Origin: Elymus sibiricus | Lineage: Eukaryota > Streptophyta > Magnoliopsida > Poales > Poaceae | Length of the DNA stretch: 64,000 bases | Assembly (NCBI GenBank): GCA_039707655.1 | Contig: CM077665.1 | Location: 77,935,954 to 77,999,953, forward strand | Direction of reading: 5' to 3' | Shown here: piece by piece, positions 1-11,806 of the stretch | Position numbering within the stretch: the first letter of the stretch is position 1 | How the letters are laid out: the number at the start of each line of letters is the position of its first letter | The notes under the pieces: generated by a model | Database searches by the model: none | What the model was told of the DNA's origin: nothing | Seen by the model: only the letters and a program-made list of their open reading frames with translations | Program-made: the position numbers and the translations under genes

Positions 1-1601
1 AGATCCTATATTGTTGACTCCAAAGTTATTGTTCACACCGATCATGCTGCTATAAAATATCTTATGGAAAAGAAAGATGCTAAACCTAGACTCATTAGAT
101 GGGTTCTCTTGCTTGAAGAATTTGACTTACATATCGTTGATAGGAAGGGAGCTGAGAACCCCGTAGCTGATAACTTGTCTAGGTTAGAAAATATTCTTGA
201 TGGCCCACTACCTATTGATGATAGTTTTCCTGATGAACAGTTAGCTGCAATACGTGTTTCTCAAAACACCCCTTGGTATGTTGATTATGCTAACTACATT
301 GTTGCTAAATATATACCACCTAGCTTCACATACCAACAAAATAAAAAATTCTTCTATGACTTAAGACATTACTTTTGGGATGACGCACATCTTTATAAAG
401 AAGGAGTAGATGGTATTATTAGACGTTGTGTACCTGAGCATGAACAGGAACAAATCCTACGGAAATGTCATTCCGAAGCTTATGGAGGACATCGTGCGGG
501 AGATAGAACTGCTCACAAGGTATTGCAATCTGGTTTTTATTGGCCTACTCTCTTCAAGGATGCCCGTAAGTTTGTCTTGTCTTGTGATGAATGTCAAAGA
601 ATTGGTAATATTGGTAAGCGTCAGGAAATGCCTATGAATTATTCACTTGTTGTCGAACCATTTGACGTTTGGGATTTTGATTATATGGGACCCTTTCATT
701 CCTCTAACGGGTACACTCATATTTTGGTTGTTGTTGATTATGTCACTAAGTGGGTAGAAGCTATTCAACTAGTAGTGCTGATCACCACACCTCCATTAAA
801 ATGCTTAAAGAGGTTATCTTCCCGAGGTTTGGAGTCCCTAGATACTTAATGACCGATGGTGGTTCACACTTTATTCATGGTGCTTTCCGTAAGATGCTTG
901 CTAAATACGATGTTAACCATAGAATTGCATCACCCTATCATTCTCAATCTAGTGGTCAAGTTGAACTTTGCAATAGAGAAATAAAATTAATATTACAAAA
1001 AACTGTCAATAGGTCTCGAAAGAATTGGTCTAAGAAACTAGATGATGCACTTTGGGCCTATAGAACAGCTTATAAAAATCCTATGGGTATGTCTCCATAC
1101 AAAATGGTATATGGTAAAGCTTTTCATTTGCCTCTAGAATTAGAACTTAAAGTATTTTGGGCAATTAAAGAACTCAACTATGATTTCAAACTTGCCGGTG
1201 AGAAGAGGCTATTTGATATTAGCTCACTAGATGAATGGAGAACCCAAGCCTATGAAAATGCCAAACTATTCAAAGAAAAAACAAAAAGGTGGCATGACAA
1301 AAGAATCCAAAAGCGGGAATTCAAAATAGGAGACTATGTTCTTTTGTTCAACTCTCGTTTAAGATTTTTTGCAGGTAAGCTTCTCTCCAAATGGGAAGGA
1401 CCATATATTATCGAAGAGGTTTATTGTTCTGGAGCTATCAAGATTAATAATTCCGAAGGTACTAACCCGAAGGTGGTCAATGGACAAAAAATTAAGCACT
1501 ATATCTCAGGTACGCCTATTAACGTTGAAATCAATGTTATCCAAACCATGACACCGGAGGAACACATAAAAGAAACCTTTCAGAACACTCCAGAATTCTG
1601 A
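1..1601 (+). pseudogene. gypsy polyprotein 3' part: RNase H end and integrase, frameshifted
   Basis: The reading frame is open from base 1. Residues near the start ([10 protein letters not shown], then VADNLSRL) are the RNase H C-terminus. The HHCC zinc finger follows at about 457-600 (CHSEAYGGH ... CDECQRIG). The integrase core gives its first Asp in VWDFDYMGP, its second in LMTDGGSHF and its Glu in GQVELCNREI. About base 768 the frame changes: the first frame runs into a stop at 849 and the family sequence continues in the frame used by 750-1601, as after loss of one base in the KWVEAI region. A C-terminal chromatin-side domain (GDYVLLFNSRL, KWEGPYIIEE) ends at the stop at 1599-1601. The product would join cDNA to chromosomal DNA; this copy cannot make it intact. 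Confidence 0.85.
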
Positions 1602-1908
1602 AAAATAGGAGGTACGTGATACGGTAAGTAAACGGACTCCGAAAAATCCGCAAAAATATTTTTTGTCAGTTTTGGAATTTTAGAAAATTTTGGAAATTAA
1701 GAAATAAACCGGAAGGTGATCGAGGTGAGCACGATACCCTGGTGGGTTGTGCCCACCTCAGACACCTTCTCGACTCCGTTTTACTTCCATATGCTTGTTT
1801 CCCAAGAATAAAAATTCTCTATATATACCCCCCGACTGCTTTGACGACCGCATCAAAGAAAAATCCTCTGTTCTTGTTTTGTGCTGTTTTCCTGATAGAT
1901 CTAAAAAT

Positions 1909-2271
1909 ATGGCGTCTCAAGATTTGGAGGGGGAGAGCTATGTTGCTGACTATGTTGCAAACCCCAAGATCTATGGAGAAGTGGAGCATTATGGATGGAC
2001 CTCAGATGAGGAGGAAGACGCTGCTATGAAGGAAACAAAGGATGATAGCTCTGAGGAAGAGGATGACCGACTACCTCAACCCGGAGACATGCATGTGGAA
2101 TTCAAGAAGTCAAGCCGCCCTAGAGGATACAAACCCGAGGTTCAATTTATCCCATCTCGTTTTCTGCAGCAGAGCAAGGCGGCATTATGCAAAAATATAT
2201 TAAGTGAGAGTTATATAATAAAGTTTAGTTTGAGTTTTTGCCTCTCTACTTTCTTGGTGCAATCAAAATAA
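1909..2271 (+). pseudogene. acidic post-pol ORF (env-position ORF), probably truncated
   Basis: An ATG at 1909 opens about 120 codons rich in Asp and Glu (for example SDEEEDAA and DSSEEEDD), with YVADYV and YGEVEHYGW near the start. It lies 300 bp after pol on the same strand, where Athila-type elements carry an extra ORF. The compositional character changes near 2190: the last 25 codons derive from AT-rich non-coding sequence, so the original ORF is probably cut there by a deletion. I see no signal peptide or membrane segment, so an envelope role cannot be supported. Confidence 0.4.
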
Positions 2272-2590
2272 AAAGAAAAAGAAATAAATGAAAAGAATCA
2301 TATGCTAATCTTATGGTGAGTAATGACATCACATGAGGAAAAGTATAAGTAGTAAAATTTATTGGAGATTGACAAACATAGTATTGGTCAATGATGCAAT
2401 TCATGAAATAATTAATAAGGGAAGAGAAGATTCACATGCAAACACACTATCTTGGACATCTTTTATGATTGTGAGCCCCCATTAAACATTATATGTCAAA
2501 ATTGTTGACGTTGGACAAGGAAGAGAACGTAATGATTTATGCTTGTTCATATCCACATAGAAGTTATATTGTCATAGATCCTTCAACATG
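2272..2590 (+). other. non-coding 3' spacer of outer gypsy element, left part
   Basis: AT-rich sequence without an ORF. It continues after the nested element at 9290 and leads to the polypurine tract and 3' LTR. No further feature is visible. Confidence 0.6.
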
Positions 2591-2595
2591 TGGTG
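2591..2595. repeat. target site duplication TGGTG, left copy
   Basis: The five bases TGGTG directly before the LTR edge at 2596 are repeated directly after the opposite LTR edge (9285-9289). This defines the insertion of the nested - strand element. Confidence 0.92.
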
Positions 2596-4166
2596 TGACG
2601 TGGCTTGGACTGCATCGGTATTTCCCCAAAGAGGAAGGGATGATGCAGCACAGCGACGGTAAGTATTTCCCTCAGTTATGAAACCAAGGTTATCGAACCA
2701 GTAGGAGGATCACCACCACCCAATAAGCAGCACCTACACAAACAACAAATACTTGCAACCCGACGCGAAAGAGAGGTTGTCAATCTCTCTACGGGAAATA
2801 GATAGATTAGGCAGTGATAGATAGGAGATATAGATCTCTCAAGAACACAAATAAAAAGAGTAAATATGCAGCAAGGTATTTTTGTGTTTTTGGTTTTGTA
2901 GATTTGAAAACAAAGATTGCAAAAAACGTAGATCGGAAAGCAATATGACAGGAAAAGTAGACCCGGGGACCGTAGGGTTCACTAGTGGCTTCTCTCATGA
3001 GTATAGCGCACGGTGGGTGAACAAAATACTGTTGGGCAATTGATAGAAAATCGAATAGTCATGACGATATCCAAGGCGATGATCATTATATAGGCATCAC
3101 GTCCAAGATAGATAGACCGACTCCTGCCTGCATCTACCTCTATTACTCCACACATCGACCGCCATCCAACATGCATCTCGTGTATTAAGTTCATGGAAAA
3201 ACGGAGTCATGCAATAAGAACGATGACATGATGTAGACAAGATCTATTCATGTAGGAATAGACCCCATCTTGTTATCCTTAATAGCAACAATACATGCGT
3301 GTCTTGCTGCCCCTTCTGTCACTGGGAAAGAACACCGCAAGATCGAACCCATCACAAAGCACCTCTTCCCATGGCAAGAAAAATCGTTCTAGTTGGTTTA
3401 ACTAAACCAAAGATTCGAAGAAGAAATACGATGCTATAAGCAATCATGCATATAAGAGATCAAAGAAGACTCAAATAATATTCATGGATAGAAACTGATC
3501 ATGAACTCAAAATTCATCGGATCCCAACAAACACACCGCAAAAGTTTACATCAAATAGATCTCCAAGAGACCATTGTATTAAGAATCATTAGAGAGAGAG
3601 GAAGCCATCTAGCTACTGCCTACGGACCCGAAGGTCTATGGTGGACTACTCACGCATCATCGGAGAGGCACCTATGAGGAAGATGAACCCCTCCGTGATG
3701 GTATTTAGATTGGATCTCGAGGTTCTGGAACTTGCGGCGGCTGGAATTGTGTTTCGTCGACTCCCCTAGGGTTTTTGGATTTCCAGGGAATTTATAGGCA
3801 CGATAGTCGGTTGAGGGGGTGCCGGAGGAGCCTAGCACCCACCAGGGCGCGCCAAGGGGCCTCTGGCGCGCCCTTTTGGGTGCTGGCCACTCCGGGCCCC
3901 CTCTTCTGGTGTTCCTTGGCCCATATGGTCTCTTCTGGTCTGGAAAAAATCCACAAAATTTCCCGCAGCGTTTTATCTCCGTTTGGTACTGATTTCCTGC
4001 GAAGTAAAAAACAAGCAAAAACAACAACTGGCACTTTGGCACTTTGTCAATTGGTTAGTCCCAAAAAATGATATAAAGTTGTAATAAAATGATTCTAAAA
4101 CATCCAAGAATGATAATATAACAACATGGAACATGCAAAAATTATAGATACGTTGGAGACGTATCA
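2596..4166 (-). repeat. 3' LTR of nested - strand gypsy element
   Basis: On the - strand it begins TGATACGTCTCCAACGTATC at 4166 and ends in CA at 2596. It is collinear with 7713-9284 with scattered substitutions. It carries a GC-rich inverted segment near 3840-3880 (GGCGCGCC-type arms). Confidence 0.92.
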
Positions 4167-4180
4167 GCATCCCCAAGCTT
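4167..4180 (-). other. polypurine tract region
   Basis: On the - strand AAGCTTGGGGATGC directly precedes the 3' LTR start. The same tract precedes the 3' LTR at 49156, and a close variant precedes the LTR at 10286. This is the expected primer for plus-strand synthesis. Confidence 0.7.
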
Positions 4181-6659
4181 AATTCCTACTCGTCCTCGAG
4201 TAGGTAAATGATAAAAACAGAATTTTTGATGTGGAATGCTGCCTAACATGTTCATCATATTCTTTTCTTCTTTGTATAGCATGGACATTTGGACTTGTAG
4301 ATGATTCAAAGCAATAGTCTAGTTTTAACATAATGATTTCAATACTCAAGCATGTCAACAAGCAACCATGTCTTTCAAAATATCAACACTAAAGAAAGTT
4401 ATCCCTAGCCCATCATGCTCAATCATTGATCCATTCATGAAACACACTAAAATATTTGCTATGCCCAATGCTCAAGTACGATCATTGTGCCCCCTAGTTG
4501 GTGCTTATAAGAGAAGATGGAGACTCAAAGTAAAAATAAAAATTGCATAAAGTAAATAGATAGGCCCTTCGTAGAGGGAAGCAGGGATTTGTAGAGGTGC
4601 CAGAGCTCAAGGTTTAAATTGAGAGAGAAAAATATTTTGGGTGGCATGCTTTTCCTGTCAACGAAAACGACAAAGTAGCTCACAATACTTTCCATTCTAG
4701 ATATATCATAGGCGGTTCCCAAACAGAAAATGAAGTTTATTCCTTTTTCCACCAAACTTTCACTTTCCATGGCGGGCCATATCCACGGTTGCCTTCCATA
4801 CCAACACTTTCCAAGGAATTTATTATTTGACAACATAAAGTAAATATTTTTTTATTTTTCATTTCGGGATTGGGCATCCCTATTACCGCCGCACTCTCAT
4901 GCAATGACAAGTGAATAAACACTCATCTTGAGAATAACACATCTAGCATGGAAAAATATTGGACACTCCCGACCGTTTCATGAGCGGTACGGGCACACAA
5001 AAGAGAAAATTTATTTTGAAAATTTAGAGATGGCACATACAAATTTGCTTGGAACGGCATGGAAATACCGCATATAGGTAGGTATGGTGGACTCATAAGG
5101 CAAAACTTGGTTTAAGGGTTTTGGATGCACAAGTAGTATTTCTACTTAGTACAAATGAAGGCTAGCAAATAGATTGGGAAGCAACCAAACCAAGAAACGA
5201 AAAATCACATAAGTGAGCATTGAACATAACTAACACCGAATAATGCACCACAAGTAGGATGTAACTTCATTGCATAACTATTGACTTTCGTGCATGCATA
5301 GGGAATCACAAACCTTAACACCAATATTCCTACTAAGCATAATTACTCATTAACATGACTCACATATTACTATCATCATGTTTCAAAACTATTACAAGGA
5401 ATCAAGTTTAATCTGTCCAATGATCTTCATGAAAGTTTTTTATTATATCCTCCTTGGATATCTATCACTTTGGGACTAGTTTTATATATTGCCATTGCTT
5501 TTTGCCAAGCTCAAACAAATTTAAGTGAAGCACATGAGCATAAAGATTTCATCTCTCAAAAAGCTATAAGTGAAGCATGAGAGGATTTCTTCAAAATTTA
5601 CTAACTCTCAAATTAATCTAAGTGAAGCATGAGAGTATTTCTACAAAAGTTTCCAAGCACACCGTGCTCAAAAAGATGTAAGTGAAGCACTAGAGCAATT
5701 CCTATAGCTCAAAAAATTTAAGTGAAGCACATAGAGCAATTCTAACAAAACGTAGCATGATTGTGGCTCTCTCAAATAGGTGTGTACAGCAAGGATACAA
5801 AGGGAAAACTAACAAACAAAGCAAGCAAAGATACAAGACGCTCCAAGCAAAACACATGATATGTGACGAATAAAAATATAGCTCCAAGTAAAATACTGAT
5901 GGTCGTTAGAAGAAAGAGGGGATGCCACTCGGGGGCATCCCCAAGCTTAGTTGCTTGTTACTCTTTGGATATATCTTGGGGGTGCGGTAGCATCCCCAAG
6001 CTTAGGTTCTTGTTACTCCTTATTCCTTCATCCATCGTGATCTCACCCAAAACTTGAAAACTTCAATCACACAAAACTCAACAAAATCTTCGTGAGATCC
6101 GTTAGTATAAGAAAGCAAATCACTACTTTAGGTACTGTTGTAAACCCATTAAAATTTTATAATTGCATTATACCTACTGTATTTTAACTTTACCATGGCT
6201 TATACCTCCAAATACAAACCATAGATTCATCAAAACAAGCACACAATGCAACGAAAACAGAATCTGTCTCGAACAGAACATTCTGTAGTAATCTGTACTC
6301 TACCCATAATTCTGTAACTCTAAAATTCTGAAAAATATGGACAACGTAAGGAATTTTTATAGTAACAATGTTTTAAAATTTCAGCTCAATATCACGTTCC
6401 AGCAAAAAATGAAAATTCATATACTAGACGCAAAGTTTCTGTTTCAGATTCAGCATCACTTGTACTCATCCTATGAATCATCCTAACGGTTCTACTTGGC
6501 ACAAACACTAAATAAACCATAAAAACACAATCATAACAGAGGCATAATTGTGTCAACACTCAAAAACAGAAAGGAAAAAGCAAAAAATTATTTATTCATT
6601 GGGTTGCCTCCCAACAAGCGCTGTGGTTGTACGCCCCTAGCTAGGCATATTGGATAGAT
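4181..6659 (-). other. non-coding interior of nested gypsy element
   Basis: About 2.5 kb without a credible ORF. The same sequence, in reverse order, fills 46633-49155 of the related element, so it is a conserved part of the family and not random decay. It contains a short degenerate direct-repeat block at 5522-5740. Confidence 0.7.
5522..5740 (-). repeat. degenerate TAAGTGAAGCA direct repeats
   Basis: TAAGTGAAGCA followed by an AGAG-like motif starts at 5522, 5567, 5619, 5679 and 5719, a spacing of about 40-60 bp. The related element repeats the block in opposite orientation at about 47600-47815. A structural RNA role is possible, but nothing proves it. Confidence 0.6.
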
Positions 6660-7475
6660 TCAAGTATTGTCATCTTTGGTTTTCAATTCTCCAATCACAC
6701 AACTAGATTTCTTCAAGGATTTAGCATGAAAGTTTTTAATGATAACACTCCTAGGAAGAAAACCAAAAAATTCATTCTTGTAGATTGGATCTCTTATAAT
6801 TTCAACAAAGTCAGGACGAATACTAATCATTTTAAGATCCCCCTTGTGGCCACTAGTTGTAGCAACTTTGTTCTTAGTGACTTGCGTGGTCTTGCCAATT
6901 TTTACGGGAGTTTTTTCAAGAGATTTGATAGAAGAAAAAGCCGAACCCAAATTACTAAAGATCTCTTCCAACTTATCAGTACGGTAAGGACTTTCTTCTA
7001 CTCTTTCGTTAACTACGGTTTCTTTTGCCTTAAACAATTTAATGGCATCTCCCGCCTTAGCCCCAATTTTATTAGCAAGATTATGCATCTTTTTATCTAT
7101 ATCATCAAGATGTTCCTTAGTAATCATCTTCTTTTCAATAGCATCTAATCTCTCCATAACGTGTTCGAGAGTTAAAGTTGTTTCATTGATCATGATATGT
7201 GGCGATCCCACTAAACTTCCCAAAGCATTAAAAGCATCCAAAGATGGGCACATCAAGAAATTCCCACCGGTAATCGTATCAAGGACGAATCTATACCAAG
7301 TGGTGATGCCCACATAAAAACTGCGAAGAAGAACAACGGTAGATTGCTTATGGATAGATCTATTATGAGCATTGCAAATCCTATACCAAGCATCTTTTAG
7401 ATTCTCCCCTCCCCTTTGCTTAAAATTACGAACCTAATTATCGGGAGTACACGCAATAAAGGAAGAACTAGCCAT
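6660..7475 (-). pseudogene. short retrotransposon gag, one in-frame stop
   Basis: On the - strand an ATG at 7475 begins a 272-codon frame that ends at 6660. Codon 14 (7434-7436) is TAG; otherwise the frame stays open. The product contains WYRFVLDTITGGNFLM and a Lys/Glu-rich helical stretch (MERLDAIEKKM ... DIDKKMHNLANK) likely to form a coiled coil. It follows the primer site by 210 bp, the normal gag position. I see no zinc knuckle and no protease. The related gag-protease ORF at 44590 is 681 codons, so much of the family gag is missing here or was never present in this subfamily. Confidence 0.7.
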
Positions 7476-7684
7476 AGTAACAAGGCAAGAGATCCGGCAA
7501 GAAAAAGGTCACACGAAAAAGAGGGCGAAGAAAACGGCAAATTGGTGAAGTGGGGGAGAGGAAAACGATAGGCAAATGCCAAATAATGTAATTGCAAGGA
7601 GATGAGATTTGTGATTAGGAACCTGGTAGATGATGGTGGAGTCCCCTCGGCGCCTACGATAGGCACGTAGAAGAGACTGCTTCC

Positions 7685-7702
7685 TCCCCGGCAACGGCGC
7701 CA
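7685..7702 (-). other. primer binding site, tRNA-Asp
   Basis: The - strand reads TGGCGCCGTTGCCGGGGA, complementary over 18 bases to the 3' end of plant tRNA-Asp (TCCCCGGCAACGGCGCCA). It lies ten bases inside the 5' LTR. Athila-type elements are known to use tRNA-Asp. Confidence 0.9.
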
Positions 7703-7712
7703 GAAATTCCTT

Positions 7713-9284
7713 TGACGTGGCTTGGACTGCGTCGGTATTTCCCCAAAGAGGAAGGGATGATGCAGCACAACGACGGTAAGTATTTCCCTCAGTTATGAAA
7801 CCAAGGTTATCGAACTAGTAGGAGGATCACCACCACCCAATAAGCAGCACCTGCACACAAACAACAAATACTTGCAACCCGACGCGAAAGAGAGGTTGTC
7901 AATCTCTCTACGGGAAATAGATAGATTAGGTAGTGATAGATAGGAGAGATAGATCTCTCAAGAACACAAATAAAAAGAGTAAATATGCAGCAAGGTATTT
8001 TTGAGTTTTTGGTTTTGTAGATCTGAAAACAAAGATTGCAAAAAACGTAGATCGGAAATCAATATGATAGGAAAAGTAGACCCGGGGGCGTAGGGTTCAC
8101 TAGTGGCTTCTCTCATGAGTATAGCGCACGGTGGGTGAACAAATTACTGTTGGGAAATTGATAGAAAATCGAATACTCATGACGATATCCAAGGCGATGA
8201 TCATTATATAGGCATCATGTCCAAGATAGATAGACCGACTCCTGCCTGCATCTACCTCTATTACTCCACACATCGACCGCTATCCAGCATGCATCTAGTG
8301 TATTAAGTTCATGTAAGAACGGAGTAATGCAATAAGAATGATGACATGATGTAGACAAGATCTATTCATATAGGAATAGACCCCATCTTGTTATCCTTAA
8401 TAGCAACGATACATGCGTGTCTTGCTGCCCCTTCTGTCACTGGGAAAGAACACCGCAAGATCGAACCCATCAGAAAGCACCTCTTCCCATGGCAAGAAAA
8501 ATCGATCTAGTCAGCCTAACTAAACCAAAGACTCGAAGAAGAAATACGATGCTATAAGCAATCATGCATATAAGAGATCAAAGAAGACTCAAATAATATT
8601 CATGGATAGAAACTGATCATGAACTCAAAATTCATCGGATCCCAACAAACACACCGCAAAAGTTTACATCAAATAGATCTCCAAGAGACAATTGTATTGA
8701 GAATCATTAGAGAGAGAGGAAGCCATCTAGCTACTGCCTACGGACCCGAAGGTCTATGGTGGACTACTCACGCATCATCGGAGAGGCACCTATGAGGAAG
8801 ATGAACCCCTCCGTGATGGTGTTTAGATTGGATCTCGAGGTTCTGGAACTTGCGGCGGCTGGAATTGTGTTTCGTCGACTCCCCTAGGGTTTTTGGATTT
8901 CCAGGGAATTTATAGGCACGATAGTCGGTTGAGGGGGTGCCGGAGGAGTCCAGCACCCACCAGGGCGCGCCAAGGGGCCTCTGGAGCGCCCTTTTGGGTG
9001 CTGGCCACCCTGGGCCCCCTCTTCTGGTGTTCCTTGGCCCATATGGTCTCTTCTGGTCTGGAAAAAATCAACAAAAATTCCCGCAGCGTTTTATCTTCGT
9101 TTGGTACTGATTTCCTGCGAAGTAAAAAACAAGCAAAAACAGCAACTGGCACTTTGGCACTATGTCAATAGGTTAGTCCCAAAAAATGATATAAAGTTGT
9201 AATAAAATGATTCTAAAACATCCAAGAATGATAATATAACAGCATGGAACAAGCAAAAATTATAGATACGTTGGAGACGTATCA
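7713..9284 (-). repeat. 5' LTR of nested - strand gypsy element
   Basis: Mate of 2596-4166. The - strand start TGATACGTCTCC is at 9284 and the CA end at 7713, next to the primer site. It would hold promoter and poly(A) signals for the element. Confidence 0.92.
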
Positions 9285-9289
9285 TGGTG
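9285..9289. repeat. target site duplication TGGTG, right copy
   Basis: Perfect copy of 2591-2595. After it the outer gypsy spacer resumes. Confidence 0.92.
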
Positions 9290-10285
9290 CTTGCTCAATA
9301 TCTTTGCTAGCCAAAAAATCCGCACTAAGTAGAGATACTACTTGTGCATCCAAAAACCCAAAGCCAAATTCATTCTTTGAGAGTCCACCATACCTACTTA
9401 CGGATCGAGTAAGATCCTTCAAGTAAGTTGTTATCGGTGCAATAAGGCAATAAAAATTGCTTCTAAACGTGTTTTGATCAATTAGTGTAAGAGAAAATTG
9501 AGCGCTATACGAACTTATGATGGCAAAGTAATAAAAGAGACGGACTGCATAATAAAGGTTGCTATCATAGGGGGCAATATAGTGTGACGTTCTTTTACAT
9601 TAAGGGATTGGGCATACAAACCAAAAAGCGCATGACAACCTCTGCTTCCCTCTACGAAGGGATTATCTTTTACTTTTATGTATTTACTTTTATGCAAGAG
9701 TCAAAGTATTCTTCAATATTCCTTTTTACTTTTTCCTTTTGCAAGCATCATGTGGTGAGGAAAGATCTAGGCACATATATCCAGTTGGATGTGAGTGGGC
9801 ATGAGTTATTATTGTTGACATCACCCTTGAGGTGAATACGTTGGGTGGCGAAACTAGAAGCCCCTATCTTTCTATGTGTCCAGTTGAAACTTTTTGCTCA
9901 TGGGTATGCTGTGAGTGTTAGCAATCATAGAAGATTAAATGATGGTTGAGTATGTGGACTTGCCAAAAGGCTCCAACATGAGACCCTTCCTGAAAATATA
10001 ATGAATTGTAGTTGCAAAGTTGACTGAGAACATAGTTTGTTGGTTTTCAATAAGGTTTATGCTTTATACTTCTATGTTGTGATGAATTGTTACTTGTTCA
10101 TAAGAAGTTATATGATGAAAGTATATGAATAAGTTTTATGATAGAGTTTGTTGCTGTTGTGATAATAAGCATGATGCTTCTGTGTCCGTATTTTTTTATC
10201 GACACCTCTCTCTCAAACCATGTGGACATGCTTTTCAATTTCGGCTTTTCGCTTGAGGACAAGCGAGGTCTAAGCTTGGGGGAGT
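9290..10285 (+). other. non-coding 3' spacer and purine tract of outer gypsy element
   Basis: AT-rich spacer continuing from 2590. It ends in TAAGCTTGGGGGAGT at about 10271-10285, the purine-rich primer region directly before the LTR. There is no credible ORF. Confidence 0.7.
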
Positions 10286-11806
10286 TGATACATCCATTTT
10301 GCATCATGATTTACTACTGTTATTTATTATGTTTTGTTGAATAATAATGCTTTAGGGAGTGATTCTAATGCCTTTTCTCTCATAATATGCAAGGTTTACA
10401 CAAAGAGGGAGAATACCGGCAGCTGAAATTCTGGACCTGAAAAAAAACACATCAGAGATACCTATTCTGCACATCTCCAATGGAGCTGAAACATTACGGA
10501 GATTATTTTTGGAATTAATAAAAAATACTAGAGCAAAGAACTACCGGAGGGGGCCATCCTGGTGGGCACAAGACACCAGGGCGCGCCAGGCCCCCCTGGG
10601 CGCGCCCTGGTGGGTTGTTCCCTCCTCGGCCCACCTCCGGTGCCCATCTTCTAGTATATAATCACTTTTGACCTAGAAAAAAATAAGAGGAGGACTTTCG
10701 GGATGGAGCGCCGCCGTCTCAAGGCAGAACTTGGGAAGGAGCACTTTTGCCCTCCGGCGGAGCGATTCCGCCGGGGGAACTTCCCTCCCAGAGGGAGAAA
10801 TCGAAGCCATCGTCATCACCAACACCCCTCTCATCTTTGGGAGGCCAATCTTCATCAACATCTTCAACAACAACATCTCCTCTCAAACCCTAGTTCATCT
10901 CTTGTGTTCAATCTTTGTACCGAAACCTCAGATTGGTACCTGTGGGTGACTAGTAGTGTTGATTACCTTGCGTAGTTGATTACTATATGGTTTATTTGGT
11001 GGAAGATTATATGTTCAGATCCATTATGCTATTCAATACCCCTCTGATCTTGAGCATGATTATTATTTGTGAGTAGTTACCTTTGTTCTTGAGGTCACGG
11101 GAGAAGTCATGTTGCAAGTAATCATGTGAATTTGATATGTGTTTGATATTTTGATGATATGTATGTTGTGATTCCCTTAGTGGTGTCATGTGAACGTCAA
11201 CTACATGACACTTCACCATTCATGGGCCTAAGGGAATGCATTGTGGAGTAGTTATTAGTTGATGGGTTGCTAGAGTGACAGAAGCTTAAACCCTAGTTTA
11301 TGCGCTACTTCGTAAGATGCTGATTTGGATCCAAACGTTTAATGCTATGGTTAGATTTTATCTTAATACTTTTCTCGTAGTTGCGGATGCTTGCGAGGGG
11401 GTTAATCATAAGTGGGAGGTTGTTCAAGTAAGAACATCACCCAAGCACCGGTCCACCCACATATCAAATTATCAAAGTAGCGAACACGAATCAAACCAAC
11501 ATGATAAAAGTGACTAGATGAAATTCCCGTGTACCCTCAAGAACACTTTGCCTATTACTAGAGACTGTTCTCGCCTGTCCTTTGCCACAAAAGGATTGGG
11601 CTACCTTTCTGCACCTTATATACCATTACCGTTACTTGCTCGTTACCAATTATCTTGCTATCAAACTATCTGTTACCTGCAATTTCAGTGCTTGCAGAAA
11701 TTACCTTGCTGAAAACCGCTTGTCATTTCCTTCTGCTCCTCGTTGGGTTCGACACTCTTACTTATCGAAAGGACTACGATTGATCCCCTATACTTGTGGG
11801 TCATCA
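10286..11806 (+). repeat. 3' LTR of outer gypsy element
   Basis: It starts TGATACATCC after the purine tract and ends CTTGTGGGTCATCA at 11806 (1521 bp, TG...CA). A TATA-like TATATAAT sits at about 10655-10662. A GC-rich inverted repeat (CACCAGGGCGCGCC and its complement) lies at about 10575-10615. The 5' LTR is not in the window, so no TSD can be tested. Confidence 0.85.

Larger units (their letters stand above)
2596..9284 (-). mobile_element. complete nested gypsy element, gag-only, TSD TGGTG
   Basis: A full LTR retrotransposon of 6689 bp on the - strand, inserted in the outer gypsy spacer. LTRs are 7713-9284 (5', 1572 bp) and 2596-4166 (3', 1571 bp), both TG...CA. The primer site is at 7685-7702 and the purine tract at 4167-4180. 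The only coding trace is a short gag. No protease, RT, RNase H or integrase is seen in the 3.5-kb interior, so it must have been moved by enzymes of another element (inference). LTR start, purine tract and primer site match the gag-protease elements at 19339-25902 and 36677-50716, so all three are one family. Confidence 0.92.
1..11806 (+). mobile_element. Athila-like Ty3/gypsy element, 5' end outside window
   Basis: The outer retrotransposon of the left part, read on the + strand. It shows the end of RNase H and the integrase (1-1601), an acidic post-pol ORF (1909-2271), a non-coding spacer, a purine-rich tract ending at 10285 and a complete 3' LTR (10286-11806). A whole - strand retroelement (2596-9284) splits it, and the host sequence resumes exactly after the TGGTG duplication. 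The 5' LTR, primer site, gag, protease and RT lie left of the window. Integrase type, post-pol ORF and LTR start fit the Athila branch of gypsy elements in grasses; I do not assign a family name. Confidence 0.85.
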
